The notes: generated from the sequence alone by a model not told the origin. A stretch of DNA of 64,000 nt from Nocardia elegans NBRC 108235 (GCF_001612845.1 NZ_BDBF01000050.1:1-64000), one strand, 5' to 3'. Positions 1 through 9,578 are shown, numbered from the stretch's first letter. Program-made: numbers and translations.

Positions 1-1073
1 GCGGGATCCGGCAGCCCCGCATGCCGGCCCGCGTTCTCGATCCGGGAATCCGATTGCGGCACAGCGCGATTCGGGCTGCCTTGATTCGACGCCGCCTGCA
101 TCGGGCCGGGTCGCGGCGGACCCGGCTGATTCGGTACCGCCGGGTTCGGCTGATTCGGTACCGCCGGGTTCGGCTGATTCGGCACCGCCGGACCCGGCGC
201 GGGAGCCGGCCCCTGCTCCGCCTCGGCGTATTCGCTGTCGGTGACCAGCAGATGCGCAGCACCCAGCACCAGGGCGTGCATCGGATGATCGGCGACCCGC
301 AACCGGTTGCCCAGATGGTTCTGGAACGCCAGCCGCAACGCGTCGTTGAAACACACGTTGCCGGTGAGCAGCACCGTCGAGGTGTCGGCGCCGATCGAAC
401 GGGCGGCGGCCATCACCTCGATGACGACGTTGTCCGCCGAATGCGCGTCCCGCATCGAATCCGGGGTGATCGGGACCCCGACCGATTCGGTGGGCTGCTC
501 GTCGTCCCCGTCGACGGCCACCACCAGGCACACCCGGCCGTCGGAGTAGACGCCGGTCGCGCCGACACCGCGGCGGCCGCGCGCGGGCGGCTGTACCAGG
601 CCCAGGGCCCGCACGTAACCGGACAGCGCCACGGATTCGGGCAGTGGGTCGGTGACGACGTCCATCTGCTCGATCAGACGGCAGTACTCCTCGACCTTCT
701 CGTCGGCCCAGTCGTCCGGGAACGGCAACGCCACCACGTCGGGCTTGCCCCGCAACCGGGAGCCGATCGCGGCGAGCGGGTTGTAGAGCCGGGCGCGGAA
801 CACCAACTCCGCCGGCCAGGTCGCCCCGGCGATGCGGATCTGCTGATGCCCGAGGATGTCACGCACGTCGGAGACCGCGATGCCCAGATCGGGCCGCTGC
901 CGGTCCGCGCCCGCGGTGTGCAGTCGCCCGGATTTGTCCGCCAGCAAATACGCAGGCGGCGTATATGTGCCTTCCACCTGGACCGGGCGGATCGGTATCC
1001 CACCGCCACCGGCGGCCACGGACACCACATCCCATCCGAGATGTATCGCCCCAACTCGAGCCGTCACATGCAT
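1..1073 (-). CDS. Hsp70-fold-like protein with proline-rich tail (partial)
   Basis: The gene runs off the left edge; 357 codons are visible. The N-terminal part resembles a degenerate actin/Hsp70 nucleotide-binding fold. It opens with a beta strand (GAIHLGWDVVSVA), has a central segment like the Hsp70 'PaAa' region (LPESVALSGY), and a late motif (VLLTGN...DHPMHALVLGAAHLL) like the Hsp70 adenosine motif. A Pro/Asn-rich tail with an 8-residue repeat (NQPNPAVP) follows. The start is ATG 1073; GTG 1067 is possible. It lies 85 bases downstream of the FHA-ABC gene on the same strand, so they are probably cotranscribed. The missing C-terminus could carry a membrane segment. Function is inferred from fold only. 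Confidence 0.6.
   Translation of the reverse strand, partial: MHVTARVGAIHLGWDVVSVAAGGGGIPIRPVQVEGTYTPPAYLLADKSGRLHTAGADRQRPDLGIAVSDVRDILGHQQIRIAGATWPAELVFRARLYNPLAAIGSRLRGKPDVVALPFPDDWADEKVEEYCRLIEQMDVVTDPLPESVALSGYVRALGLVQPPARGRRGVGATGVYSDGRVCLVVAVDGDDEQPTESVGVPITPDSMRDAHSADNVVIEVMAAARSIGADTSTVLLTGNVCFNDALRLAFQNHLGNRLRVADHPMHALVLGAAHLLVTDSEYAEAEQGPAPAPGPAVPNQPNPAVPNQPNPAVPNQPGPPRPGPMQAASNQGSPNRAVPQSDSRIENAGRHAGLPDP
124..195. repeat. 24-bp tandem repeat inside a coding region
   Basis: Three consecutive 24-base units; the first two are identical and the third differs at a few positions. They stay in frame in the minus-strand Hsp70-like gene and encode the repeating NQPNPAVP tail. Confidence 0.85.
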
Positions 1074-1158
1074 AAGTGTGCCTGCTGTCGCGTCGGCACG
1101 CTCGGGGCAGGGCCGATTAGTGCGGACATCCCTTGTCGACGCTCGTTTCCGGACCCGT

Positions 1159-3780
1159 TCACGCGGCCGACTTCTTCAGCCGCAGACGCCACCACGTCAG
1201 CGTGGACAGCGCCGCGGTGAGCACGATCAACATGCCGGCGTCGAGGAACCAGAAACCGGGTTTGTGCTGCCAGATCGCATCGGGCTGGGCGTTGACGAAC
1301 AGGGTCCGCAGATCGATGGTCGAGGCGCCGCCGGCGAATCCCCAGCGCGACGGGAAGACGTACGAAAGCTGTTCCAGCACCACGCGATCGGTCACCGGAA
1401 TCATGCCTCCGGCCATCACCAGCTGACACATGATCATGACCACCAGCAACGGCATGACCTGTTCGTTCGACTTCGCCACGGTCGACAACAACAATCCGAC
1501 GACCACACACGTCACCGCCGTCAGCGCGATATCGACGTACAACTCGATACCGCCGGACGGGATGAGCGCCCCCTTTCCGGGCGGATTCTTCCCGGCCAGC
1601 ACGATGGCCACCAGCACCGCGGACTGCAGCAGCGCCGCGACACCGAAGACCATCACCTTCGCCAGCAGATACGCCGAGGGCAGCAGGCCGACGGCTCGCT
1701 CCCGCAGGAAGATCGGGCGTTCCCCGACCAGGTCGCGGACAGTCAGCGTCGACCCCATGAAGCACGCGCCGAGGATGAGCACGACCAGCAGCTGCTGGGA
1801 TTCACTTCCTCCAGTGAGCTGCGGATGCAACTGGCCGTCCGGGCCGAGAATCGGTGGGGCGGCCGCGAAACCGTTCTTCCCCGGCACGACCAGGCACAGC
1901 ACACCCAGCACGAACGGGAGGACCACCAGGAAGGCCAGGTAGCCGCGGTCGGCGAGGATCAGCCGGACCTGCCGCCGCGACAGTGTCGATAGTTGTTTCC
2001 AGCCACTGGATTTCGGTGGCTGCCCCATCACACCGCGCGGCACGGCCGGCGGTGGCGGTGGCAGCGCCGCCTGCCGGGACCGGTAGTTCGCGAAGGCGCG
2101 GTCCGGTTCGGCGGCGACCCGCGCGAAGATCTCCGCCCAGTCGCTGGTCCCGAGAAAGTCGCCGACCCCGGCCGGATGTCCGCAGAACGCGGTCTTGCCG
2201 CCGGGCGCCAGCAGCAGCACCTGATCGCACATGTCCAGGCAGGCCACCGAGTGGGTGACCACGATGACGGTGCGCCCGGCGTCGGCCAGTTCACGCAGCA
2301 TGGTCATGACCTGGCGGTCCAGTGCCGGGTCGAGACCCGATGTGGGCTCGTCGAGCAGCAACAGGGCCGGACCGGTCAGCAGTTCCAGCGCCACGGAGGC
2401 GCGCTTGCGCTGACCGCCGGAGAGCCGGTCGACGCGGGTATCGGCATGTTCGGTCAGCGACAGTTCCTTCAGCACGCCGTCGATGACCTGCTGCCGATCG
2501 GCCTTCGAGGAGTCCGGCGGCAGCCGCAGTTCGGCGGCGAATCCGAGTGCCTGGCGCACGGTCAGCTGGCGGTGCAGCACATCGTCCTGCGGGACCATGC
2601 CGATACGACTGCGCATGGCCTCGTATTCGGCGTGCAGGTTGCGGCCCTCGAAGGTGACCACGCCGGCCGACGGATGTGTCGTTCCCGCAATGAGTTTCGA
2701 CAGCGTCGACTTACCGGCGCCCGAGGGTCCGATGAGCGCGGTCAGGGTGCCGCGCCCGGCCTGCATGTTGACGTCCACGAGCAGTTGCTTGTTGCCCTCG
2801 ACGACGAAACCGACGCCGTGAACGCTCAATCCCTGTTCGGTGACCGGCTTCTTGCGGTGCTTCAGCGTGCCTTCCTGCACGACGAAGTCCACGTTGCCGA
2901 TGGTGACGATATCGCGTTCGCGCAGCGCCACCCGCTGCTCGCGGCGGCCGTTGACGAAGGTGCCGTTGGCCGAGCCCACATCCTCGAGGACGAGGCCCTC
3001 GCCGCTCTTGACCAGGCGGGCGTGCCGACGCGAAGCCAGCGGATCGTTGACGACGATCTGGTTGTCGCTGGTACGGCCGATGGTCAGGCCGCCGGCCGGA
3101 ATGCGGTCGGCCCGCGCGATCGGCGCGGTCGAGGCCCGCGCACGCACCGGCGGCAGTGCCGAGGTGTCGGCCTTGGTGGTCATATTGACGTTCGGCACAC
3201 CGCCGGAGCCGTGGGCCGCCGGAATCGGTTGAGACGGGCGTTGATTCGGCCGTTGCGCAGGCCGCGACGGCGGCTGCGGCGCAGCCGGGCGGCGCATCTG
3301 ACCGGATTGCGGTGTGGGATGGGACGGTTGCCGGCGCTGCTGCTGACCCCCACCGTGCTGATTACCATCGTGTGGGCCGCTGCCACGCGGCCCCGCGTCC
3401 CGGGCAGGCGGATTCGGCGCACGGCCCGGCGACTGCGCCCGGGTGGGCGGTGCGGGCGGCCGGAATTGCGCCTCCGGCAGCAGATGAACCAGCGGGCCCG
3501 TGATCGCGTCGCCGAGCCGGACCAGCATCGGCCGATCCACCGGGACAGGACGCGTGATCCGCTGGGCGTCCACGAAAACCCCGTTGGTACTGCCGTTGTC
3601 GGCGAGCACCCAGGCGCCCCCCTGCCAGCCAAGTGTCGCGTGCACACGAGAGACCAGCGGACTGTCGACGAACACCGTCACCTCGGGCGCGCGGCCCAGG
3701 GTCACCTGCTGAGTGTTTTCGAAGATCCGATCGGTTCCCTCATGGCGCACGGTGATCTTCTGCGCCCCCGGTAATGACAT
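1159..3780 (-). CDS. FHA-FHA-ABC transporter (Rv1747-like)
   Basis: An 873-residue membrane ABC transporter. It has two phosphothreonine-binding FHA domains (about residues 8-90, with GR...SRVH...NGSTNG; about 225-295, with GR...SRRHA...SANGTF) joined by a Pro/Gln-rich linker. An ABC ATPase follows (Walker A GPSGAGKST near 350, signature LSGGQ, Walker B LLLLDEP), then an ABC-2 type membrane domain with about six helices at the C-terminus. Domain order matches M. tuberculosis Rv1747, an exporter regulated by the kinase PknF; a membrane Ser/Thr kinase lies 8 kb away. I chose the inner ATG at 3780 over 3810 because a -10-like TATTAT sits exactly 7 bases before it, suggesting a leaderless mRNA. 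Substrate unknown. Confidence 0.9.
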   Translation of the reverse strand: MSLPGAQKITVRHEGTDRIFENTQQVTLGRAPEVTVFVDSPLVSRVHATLGWQGGAWVLADNGSTNGVFVDAQRITRPVPVDRPMLVRLGDAITGPLVHLLPEAQFRPPAPPTRAQSPGRAPNPPARDAGPRGSGPHDGNQHGGGQQQRRQPSHPTPQSGQMRRPAAPQPPSRPAQRPNQRPSQPIPAAHGSGGVPNVNMTTKADTSALPPVRARASTAPIARADRIPAGGLTIGRTSDNQIVVNDPLASRRHARLVKSGEGLVLEDVGSANGTFVNGRREQRVALRERDIVTIGNVDFVVQEGTLKHRKKPVTEQGLSVHGVGFVVEGNKQLLVDVNMQAGRGTLTALIGPSGAGKSTLSKLIAGTTHPSAGVVTFEGRNLHAEYEAMRSRIGMVPQDDVLHRQLTVRQALGFAAELRLPPDSSKADRQQVIDGVLKELSLTEHADTRVDRLSGGQRKRASVALELLTGPALLLLDEPTSGLDPALDRQVMTMLRELADAGRTVIVVTHSVACLDMCDQVLLLAPGGKTAFCGHPAGVGDFLGTSDWAEIFARVAAEPDRAFANYRSRQAALPPPPPAVPRGVMGQPPKSSGWKQLSTLSRRQVRLILADRGYLAFLVVLPFVLGVLCLVVPGKNGFAAAPPILGPDGQLHPQLTGGSESQQLLVVLILGACFMGSTLTVRDLVGERPIFLRERAVGLLPSAYLLAKVMVFGVAALLQSAVLVAIVLAGKNPPGKGALIPSGGIELYVDIALTAVTCVVVGLLLSTVAKSNEQVMPLLVVMIMCQLVMAGGMIPVTDRVVLEQLSYVFPSRWGFAGGASTIDLRTLFVNAQPDAIWQHKPGFWFLDAGMLIVLTAALSTLTWWRLRLKKSAA

Positions 3781-3787
3781 GAGCCGG

Positions 3788-3793
3788 ATAATA
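3788..3793 (-). promoter_or_regulatory. -10 box of a probable leaderless promoter
   Basis: On the minus strand TATTAT is followed by 7 bases and then the ATG of the FHA-ABC gene. This is the spacing of a transcript that starts on its own start codon, common in mycobacteria and relatives. No Shine-Dalgarno sequence is visible. Inferred from position. Confidence 0.4.
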
Positions 3794-3891
3794 TGCGATG
3801 GCCGTGACATCGGTGGGGCTCGAACGTGCCCCCGATCGCCGGGGGCGGCGCAGGTGACGCAGCGACTACCGGCCCGGGGAGGGATGGGGAG

Positions 3892-5337
3892 ATGGCGAAA
3901 CGCCCGGTGACGGCGACCCTCGCCGTACTGGTGCTGGCGGTCGGTCTACTGGCCGGGTGCACCATGACGACCGGTGGGCACGCCGTATCCATCTACGACG
4001 ACCCGTTCCAGGTCGCCGGACTGCCCACCACCAGCGGCCCCAGCGGTCCTCGTTCCGGTGTTCCCGATTCCCCGCTGACCGCGACGGGCGGCGACAAGGG
4101 CGCGGTCGACACGTTGGCGCTCAATGCCATCGACGATATCCAAAGTTATTGGCGCGGTGAGTACCACAACGAGTTCGACGGCGACTTCACCCCCGTCACC
4201 AAGTTCTATTCCTGGAGTGCGAAGGCGCCGCGCTCGCAGGAGACGCAGTTCTGCAAGGACACGACCTATCACCTGGTCAACGCGGCCTACTGCCGGCTGG
4301 ACAATTCCGTCGGCTGGGATCGCGGCGTACTGCTGCCCATGATGCAGGACAGCTTCGGGAAGATGGCCGTGGTGATGGTGCTCGCGCACGAATACGGCCA
4401 CGCCATCCAGACGATGTCGCGCATCGTCACCGCGAAGGATCCGGTCATCGTGAAAGAGCAGCAGGCCGACTGTTTCGCCGGCGCGTTCATGCGTCACGTC
4501 GCCGAGGACAAGGCCGCGCATTTCACGATCAACACCTCCGACGGCCTCAACAACGTGCTGGCCGCGACGGTCGCCATCCGCGACGCCAATCCCGAGGATC
4601 CGGAATCGGTGCACGGCTCGGCCTTCGAGCGGGTGACCGCGGTGCAGATCGGTTTCACCGACGGCCCCAAGGGCTGCAAGGCGATCGATATGAAGGACAT
4701 CGATCGCCGCCGCAAGAATTTGCCGCAGTCCTTCGGCGACGACGTCAATCGCGGCGAACTGGCGATCACCAAGGACAGTCTCAAGGAGTTGAGCAAGGCG
4801 ATGGCGGCGATCATGCCGATCCCGTCCGAACCGACCTACGACTATCACGGCGCCCTCATGCACTGCAGCAACGGCGCCGACACCGTGCCCGTCACCTACT
4901 GCCCCGCGACGAATACGATCGGCACCGACATTCCGGCCCTCGCACAGCGCGGTGCGGCGGATACCGATGAGCAGGACGGCTTTCCGACTCGCGTCGGCGG
5001 CGACTACAACGCCTACGTCGTGTTCGTCTCCCGCTACGCGCTCGCGGTGCAGCGCAATGCGCACCAGCAGTTGACCGGAGCGAAGACCGGTCTGCGGGCC
5101 GCCTGTCTGTCGGGCGTGATCACCGCGAAGCTCGCCGATCCGCGTCGCGACGCCGGCCAGGGCGATATCGCGCTGTCTCCAGGCGATCTCGACAAGGCGG
5201 TTTCGGGACTGCTCAGCGATGGGCTGGCGGCCAGCGATGTGGAGGGCAAGACCGTGCCGAGCGGGTTTTCCCGGGTGGACGCGTTCCGGGCCGGTGTGCT
5301 GGGCACACAGGAGATCTGCGAGGCGCGCTACTCCTGA
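3892..5337 (+). CDS. Lipoprotein neutral zinc metallopeptidase
   Basis: A 481-residue exported lipoprotein. A lipobox (LLAGC) closes a short hydrophobic signal, so the mature protein is anchored outside the membrane at the acylated Cys. The gluzincin-type motif HEYGH sits near residue 155, with a further acidic segment (KEQQADCFAGAF) about 25 residues later supplying the third ligand, as in YpfJ/PF04228-like peptidases. Start ATG 3892 follows GGGGAG; the longer frame from 3826 lacks a ribosome site and would bury the signal peptide. It is divergent from the FHA-ABC gene and convergent with the FHA gene to its right. Substrate unknown. Confidence 0.85.
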   Translation: MAKRPVTATLAVLVLAVGLLAGCTMTTGGHAVSIYDDPFQVAGLPTTSGPSGPRSGVPDSPLTATGGDKGAVDTLALNAIDDIQSYWRGEYHNEFDGDFTPVTKFYSWSAKAPRSQETQFCKDTTYHLVNAAYCRLDNSVGWDRGVLLPMMQDSFGKMAVVMVLAHEYGHAIQTMSRIVTAKDPVIVKEQQADCFAGAFMRHVAEDKAAHFTINTSDGLNNVLAATVAIRDANPEDPESVHGSAFERVTAVQIGFTDGPKGCKAIDMKDIDRRRKNLPQSFGDDVNRGELAITKDSLKELSKAMAAIMPIPSEPTYDYHGALMHCSNGADTVPVTYCPATNTIGTDIPALAQRGAADTDEQDGFPTRVGGDYNAYVVFVSRYALAVQRNAHQQLTGAKTGLRAACLSGVITAKLADPRRDAGQGDIALSPGDLDKAVSGLLSDGLAASDVEGKTVPSGFSRVDAFRAGVLGTQEICEARYS

Positions 5338-5371
5338 CGCGCTGCCTCCTCGGCCGCGTCGCTACGGTCGC

Positions 5372-6670
5372 TCAACCGAACGGCGGGGGCGCGGCCGGCT
5401 CCAATCGCAGTACGCGGTTGCCGAGCTGGATCTCCGAGCCGTGGGCCAGCACCATCGGCTGATTCGGTTGCAGCCGAATCCAATCGCGATATCCGGCCGG
5501 CCGGGCCCGGGTGCCGTTGGTGGAGCCCCTATCCACGACGGTGATATCCCAGTTCATCAGCCGGATTTCGGCGTGGGCCCGCGACATTCCGCCGGAGGAG
5601 TCCTCGATTTTGACCGGCACCAGACCGCGCTGGGCGGACTCCGAGTTCTCCGGGTCCCGTCCGATCACGGCGTCGGCCGCCAGCAGATAGGTCATGCCGT
5701 CGTCGAGTACGAGCATGCCCAGCGGCGGCCGGACGACCTCGACCGGTTGCTGCGTCTGGTCGACCGGCATTCCGCAGACCGTGCAGAACGCCGAGCGCGG
5801 ATCGCTGGGATGAGCACGAGCGCAGGTGAATCCCATCACCCGCACGGTCAGCGAGGTCGCGCGGGCGGTCGCCTCCATTCGGCGTTCCAGTTCGGGATCG
5901 GGACCGGGGGCGGGATTCGTACCGCGCAACCGGGTTTCGGCCAGCCGGGGATCCTCCGCCGGTTCGGGACGCGATATCCCTTGCCGCGCATCGGCTTCCG
6001 GCGTCCGATCCGGTCGGGTCGGTGGTGGGGGCAGCTGCGGTTCGGGCCGCTGCGCGTCCAATTGCGACGTGGGCGAGGGCTCGGCGCGATGGTGTGCACC
6101 GGCGGCGGGACGGGCGACACGATCACGCGCGCGGGTCCGCTCGCCCTCGAACCAGACCACCGCACCCGCGGCGGCTGCCACCCCCTCCACCAGGGAGCCG
6201 ATGCCACGTTCGGGCAGTTCCGGAATCCGGCCGCGATCGTCGTCGATGAACAGCGCCGCGGCACGGGCCGGCGGTTCGGTGAACCGGTCGACGGTGAAGG
6301 CGGCATCCACGCCGCGGTAGTACTCGACACCCCGGGCGCCCGCGAGTACCGCGGTGACCGAACCGTGCAGAAAGATCGCCACCCCACCGGTATCCGAGCC
6401 GGACAGAATTCCCAGGTCGACCGGGCTGCCGTCGACCTGTTCGGCCTCCTGCATCAGCCAGCGGGTAGCCTCGCGCGCGATGATCCGCCCGGGTCCTTGT
6501 GGGGCATGCTCGGACGCCTCGGACACCAACTGCGCCAGCGTCTCGGCGGCCCGCATCGCCGGTGCGTCGGGGTGAACCCGGCCGCGACCACGATGCGCGA
6601 CGACCACGACGGCCCCCGCGACGCGCACGACGACATGGTTACCGGCGACAACCTCGACCTGCCGATCCAT
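5372..6670 (-). CDS. FHA-domain protein with zinc ribbon
   Basis: A 432-residue cytoplasmic protein. The N-terminal ~170 residues are a hydrophobic, uncharacterised domain. A Pro/Arg-rich linker follows, then a Cys-rich knuckle (C-x12-CxxC, in CARAH...FCTVCG), and a C-terminal FHA domain (VIGRDPE...MSRAHAEI...DRGSTNGT). FHA domains bind phosphothreonine, so the nearby Ser/Thr kinase is a plausible partner. Start: ATG 6670, or the TTG one codon earlier, which is better spaced from GGAGG at 6683-6687. Divergent from a lipoprotein gene. Exact role unknown. Confidence 0.8.
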   Translation of the reverse strand: MDRQVEVVAGNHVVVRVAGAVVVVAHRGRGRVHPDAPAMRAAETLAQLVSEASEHAPQGPGRIIAREATRWLMQEAEQVDGSPVDLGILSGSDTGGVAIFLHGSVTAVLAGARGVEYYRGVDAAFTVDRFTEPPARAAALFIDDDRGRIPELPERGIGSLVEGVAAAAGAVVWFEGERTRARDRVARPAAGAHHRAEPSPTSQLDAQRPEPQLPPPPTRPDRTPEADARQGISRPEPAEDPRLAETRLRGTNPAPGPDPELERRMEATARATSLTVRVMGFTCARAHPSDPRSAFCTVCGMPVDQTQQPVEVVRPPLGMLVLDDGMTYLLAADAVIGRDPENSESAQRGLVPVKIEDSSGGMSRAHAEIRLMNWDITVVDRGSTNGTRARPAGYRDWIRLQPNQPMVLAHGSEIQLGNRVLRLEPAAPPPFG

Positions 6671-6716
6671 CAACGGAATCGGCCTCCGAGCGAGATCAGC
6701 GCAGCGGTCAACACAC

Positions 6717-6742
6717 GGACAAGGTTAAGGCAATCGTTGTCC
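6717..6742. promoter_or_regulatory. Inverted repeat between divergent FHA and lipoprotein genes
   Basis: GGACAA and TTGTCC arms separated by 14 bases lie in the divergent intergenic region. The position suits an operator acting on either gene, but the arms are only 6 bp and no regulator is known. Confidence 0.25.
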
Positions 6743-6821
6743 ATGAGTCCCCGCTGTCGGGTTTGGTCCGGTAATTTCGATGTCGGAGAACCGGGAGAGC
6801 ACCGGGAGAAGGGGGCGGTCC

Positions 6822-8021
6822 ATGGGCCGGACGATTCGCAGATCTCTTGTTTTCACCTGCGCCGCACTGCTTGCCGCGCTGACCGGTTGCGGCGTGCAGG
6901 GAACCCCGACCGCCGCCGAACTGGATGTCCGCACGCTCGACGTCGGTCCGTATCCGGTCGACCGCCACAGCTACGACGCCACCGCGGGCAGCAAGGGCGC
7001 GCTGGCGGAGGGGATGCGGATGTCGCAGGCCGTGGTCCCGGCCGTTCGCATCGACCCGTCGCTGACGGTCGGCGCCGGCGGGCGAGTCGTCGCCGACAGC
7101 ACCGAGGCCACCCGTCGCCTGCTGGCCGCGGTCTCCAAACCGGTGCTCGACCGCAACAAGATGATCGTCGCCTATGTCGCGGCGGGTTCCGACAAGCCCG
7201 GCTCGCTGGACAGCGCGGCCGCGGCGACCTCGGTCACCGATCTGGTGCTGCGTTTCCCGGACGAGTCCGCTGCCCGGCAGGCCGCGCGCGAACTCGAGGA
7301 TGTCGACTTCGGTGTGGCACCCGACCTCAATCGCAAACTCGCACTGCCGAAATACCCGGACGCCTATATCCACTACCGTCCCGGGATCCCCACCATCGGC
7401 ACCTTCATGGCCTACAAGCAGTTCGTGATCTCGCTGTTCATCGAGCGGCCTCGCTCCGAGGAGGCCGACCTGCTGGCCTGGGTCCAGAAAACACTCGATG
7501 CCGAGGTGCCGGCACTCGATCACTTCCAGGCGACGGCGGCCGGCGGCCTCGACGCGCTGCCGGTGGATCCGGACGGCCTGCTCGCCCGCGCCGTCGTGCG
7601 CGACCGCTCGAACCGCACACCCGATGCCGATCGCTTCGCGGTCTATGCCGCACCGGCATTCGTCCACATCTCCTCCGACGAGACCACGCGCCAGCGCCTC
7701 GTCGACGACACCGGCATGGATGCCATCGCCGTCGCCGACAACAGTTCGGTGTTGCGCGTCCGCGACGCCGATGCGGGGGCGCGCATGATCAAGGGGCTGA
7801 TCTCCGGTTCCGGTGAGCAGTACGAGCCGGCCGACGCGCCCAAGACGGTGCCCGGGGCCAAATGCCTGACGCTCAACAGTTCGGGAGATCCCCAGAAGGA
7901 CAGCCGTTTCCGCTGCTACGTGCCCTACCGGCGATACGTGGAGGTCGTCAACGCCAACAGCCGCGACGATATCGATCAGCGAGTCGACGCGGCGTATGCG
8001 TTGCTGGCCAACAGCTTCTGA
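6822..8021 (+). CDS. Lipoprotein, DUF7373-type paralog 1
   Basis: A 399-residue lipoprotein (lipobox LTGC). First of five paralogs in this window. It shares an N-terminal motif just after the lipid Cys (A-E-L-D-V-R-T-L-D-V-G-P-Y), a central (F/Y)PDA segment, repeated Asp/Arg-rich beta segments and a C-terminal RRYVEVV...DQRVDAAYALLAN motif. Two Cys near the C-terminus (AKCLTL, FRCYV) may form a disulfide outside the membrane. I believe this is the family NCBI calls DUF7373, seen mostly in Nocardia; no function is known. Start ATG 6822 follows GAAGGGGG and gives a clean signal peptide; the frame is open from 6780. Confidence 0.8.
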   Translation: MGRTIRRSLVFTCAALLAALTGCGVQGTPTAAELDVRTLDVGPYPVDRHSYDATAGSKGALAEGMRMSQAVVPAVRIDPSLTVGAGGRVVADSTEATRRLLAAVSKPVLDRNKMIVAYVAAGSDKPGSLDSAAAATSVTDLVLRFPDESAARQAARELEDVDFGVAPDLNRKLALPKYPDAYIHYRPGIPTIGTFMAYKQFVISLFIERPRSEEADLLAWVQKTLDAEVPALDHFQATAAGGLDALPVDPDGLLARAVVRDRSNRTPDADRFAVYAAPAFVHISSDETTRQRLVDDTGMDAIAVADNSSVLRVRDADAGARMIKGLISGSGEQYEPADAPKTVPGAKCLTLNSSGDPQKDSRFRCYVPYRRYVEVVNANSRDDIDQRVDAAYALLANSF

Positions 8022-8096
8022 CCGAGCCCGGGCGGCGCGGGAGCGTCACCGTGCTGGAGTACTATGCCGCGAGACCCAGCCTGGAAGGGGGAGCTG

Positions 8097-9506
8097 ATGT
8101 CCACGGTCGATCTGATACTGACCGACAGCCGATTGTGGACGCGCAGCGAATCCACTCATTGGGACGGCGCTCCCTCGGTGGTCCCCGCCAGCGATGGCGC
8201 GAGTCTCGTTGTGGGAGAACCACTTCAGCCGCCCTCCCCCGCCGTCTCCGTGGTACGGCTGGCCGCGGCCGACCGCATCGCCTTCGTCCCGATGCTGCCG
8301 ACCGTCGCCGACGCCTTCGCCGCGATCTTCGGCGCGGTGCTGACGAATCTGCGGCTGCCCAGCGCGTGTGAGCGGCTCACGGTGGTGAGCCCGTCGGAGT
8401 GGGGCACGCGCCGCCGCGCCGCGCTCGAGGCCGGCGCCCGCCGTCTGGCCGGCGAGATCAGCGTCGAACCGCTGGCGTTACGGGTGGCCGGACTGTCCGC
8501 GAGCACCTCGCAGCAGCAGCGCATCGCGGTGGTGGAACTGAATCCGCTCACCACGACCGTCACCCTCACCGGCCGTTCGGGCACCGAGACCTGGATCGAG
8601 GCTTGCGAATACGAGCCGACGATCGGCTCCGCGGACCTGGCCGAGGGACGCGGCGTTGAGGCCGTCGTCGATATCGTCGATCGACTGCTCGGCGGCCGCA
8701 AACCCAGCTATCTCGTGGTCGTCGGCGCCGCCGAACCCGCACTGCTGGAAGCGATGCGCGCGGAGCTGTCCCGGCGCTACGGCTTCGGTGTCGACCTGCG
8801 CGCGATGTCCGGTGTGGACCTGGTCCGGGGCGGGCCCGCGATGTCCCCCGCGGCTCAACCCGCGCGGTTCGCCCCGCAGACACCGTGGGTCGGCTCGCTG
8901 CACGAGCATGCGGCCGCGACCGCGCCGCCACCGAAGCTCCGCACTCCGCTCTTCATCGGCGCCGCTGTGTTCGCGGTGATCGTCGCCGCGGTGGCGGCCG
9001 CCGTCGTGCTGACCCGATCCGGCGGCGAGTCGCAGACGGCGGAATCCACCGGTACGCACCCGTCCGCCGTCGCCTCACCGACGGCACCACCCGCGGAGTC
9101 CTTCGGGCGAGTCGAGGCGGTGGTCCCGGCGGGCTGGCATATCACCAATCGCTCCGGCGCCAGGGTCGACCTGTCTCCGAACGACGGTGCGCGGGAACGT
9201 ATTTCGCTGGTCCAGAAGGATCTCGCCGCGGGTTCCGGCATCGAGGACGTCGCCGCCACGCTCGAAACCCAGATCGCCAAACGACCGGCCGGCACGGTCG
9301 GGCCGCTGCAGCGCAACGTGATCTTCGGCGGCCGCCCCGGACTGTCCTACGAGGAAACTCCCGGCGACGGCACCACGGTGCGCTGGCAGGTTCTGGTGGA
9401 TTCCGGCCTGCAGGTCAGCGTCGGCTGCCAATACCCTGCCGGCGGCTGGCAGCCCATGGCGGCGGTGTGTGAGAAGTTCGTCGGCGATCTGCGGGCGGGG
9501 GCCTGA
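8097..9506 (+). CDS. Type VII secretion-associated protein, Rv3446c family
   Basis: A 469-residue protein. Residues 1-260 resemble the Rv3446c family (TIGR03931) found in ESX-4 loci, with Hsp70-like traces (LTVVSPSEWGTRRRAAL; ALRVAGL; RIAVVELNP). A single transmembrane helix near 285-307 is followed by a Ser/Thr-rich linker and a ~140-residue extracellular domain with one Cys pair (VGCQYP, AVCEKF). Start ATG 8097 follows GGGGGAG. A terminator-like hairpin lies 50 bases downstream. Family membership rests on recognition of sequence style and context; role in secretion unknown. Confidence 0.75.
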   Translation: MSTVDLILTDSRLWTRSESTHWDGAPSVVPASDGASLVVGEPLQPPSPAVSVVRLAAADRIAFVPMLPTVADAFAAIFGAVLTNLRLPSACERLTVVSPSEWGTRRRAALEAGARRLAGEISVEPLALRVAGLSASTSQQQRIAVVELNPLTTTVTLTGRSGTETWIEACEYEPTIGSADLAEGRGVEAVVDIVDRLLGGRKPSYLVVVGAAEPALLEAMRAELSRRYGFGVDLRAMSGVDLVRGGPAMSPAAQPARFAPQTPWVGSLHEHAAATAPPPKLRTPLFIGAAVFAVIVAAVAAAVVLTRSGGESQTAESTGTHPSAVASPTAPPAESFGRVEAVVPAGWHITNRSGARVDLSPNDGARERISLVQKDLAAGSGIEDVAATLETQIAKRPAGTVGPLQRNVIFGGRPGLSYEETPGDGTTVRWQVLVDSGLQVSVGCQYPAGGWQPMAAVCEKFVGDLRAGA

Positions 9507-9555
9507 CACCCCGCCCACGGCGACGCCCGCCCATCGGGTACCGCCGCCGGTGAAG

Positions 9556-9578
9556 GGCACCCGTCGGAGACGGGTGCT
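9556..9578 (+). terminator. Hairpin terminator after the Rv3446c-type gene
   Basis: GCACCCGTC and GACGGGTGC form a perfect 9-bp stem with a 3-base loop, followed by the pyrimidine-rich TATCTTCTTC. It separates this gene from the next lipoprotein gene, which therefore probably has its own promoter. Confidence 0.5.

Noticed and set aside
21..1220. Plus-strand 399-codon frame at the left edge
   Set aside because: Arg/His-rich shadow opposite the Hsp70-like gene, whose motifs and repeat make it the real one.
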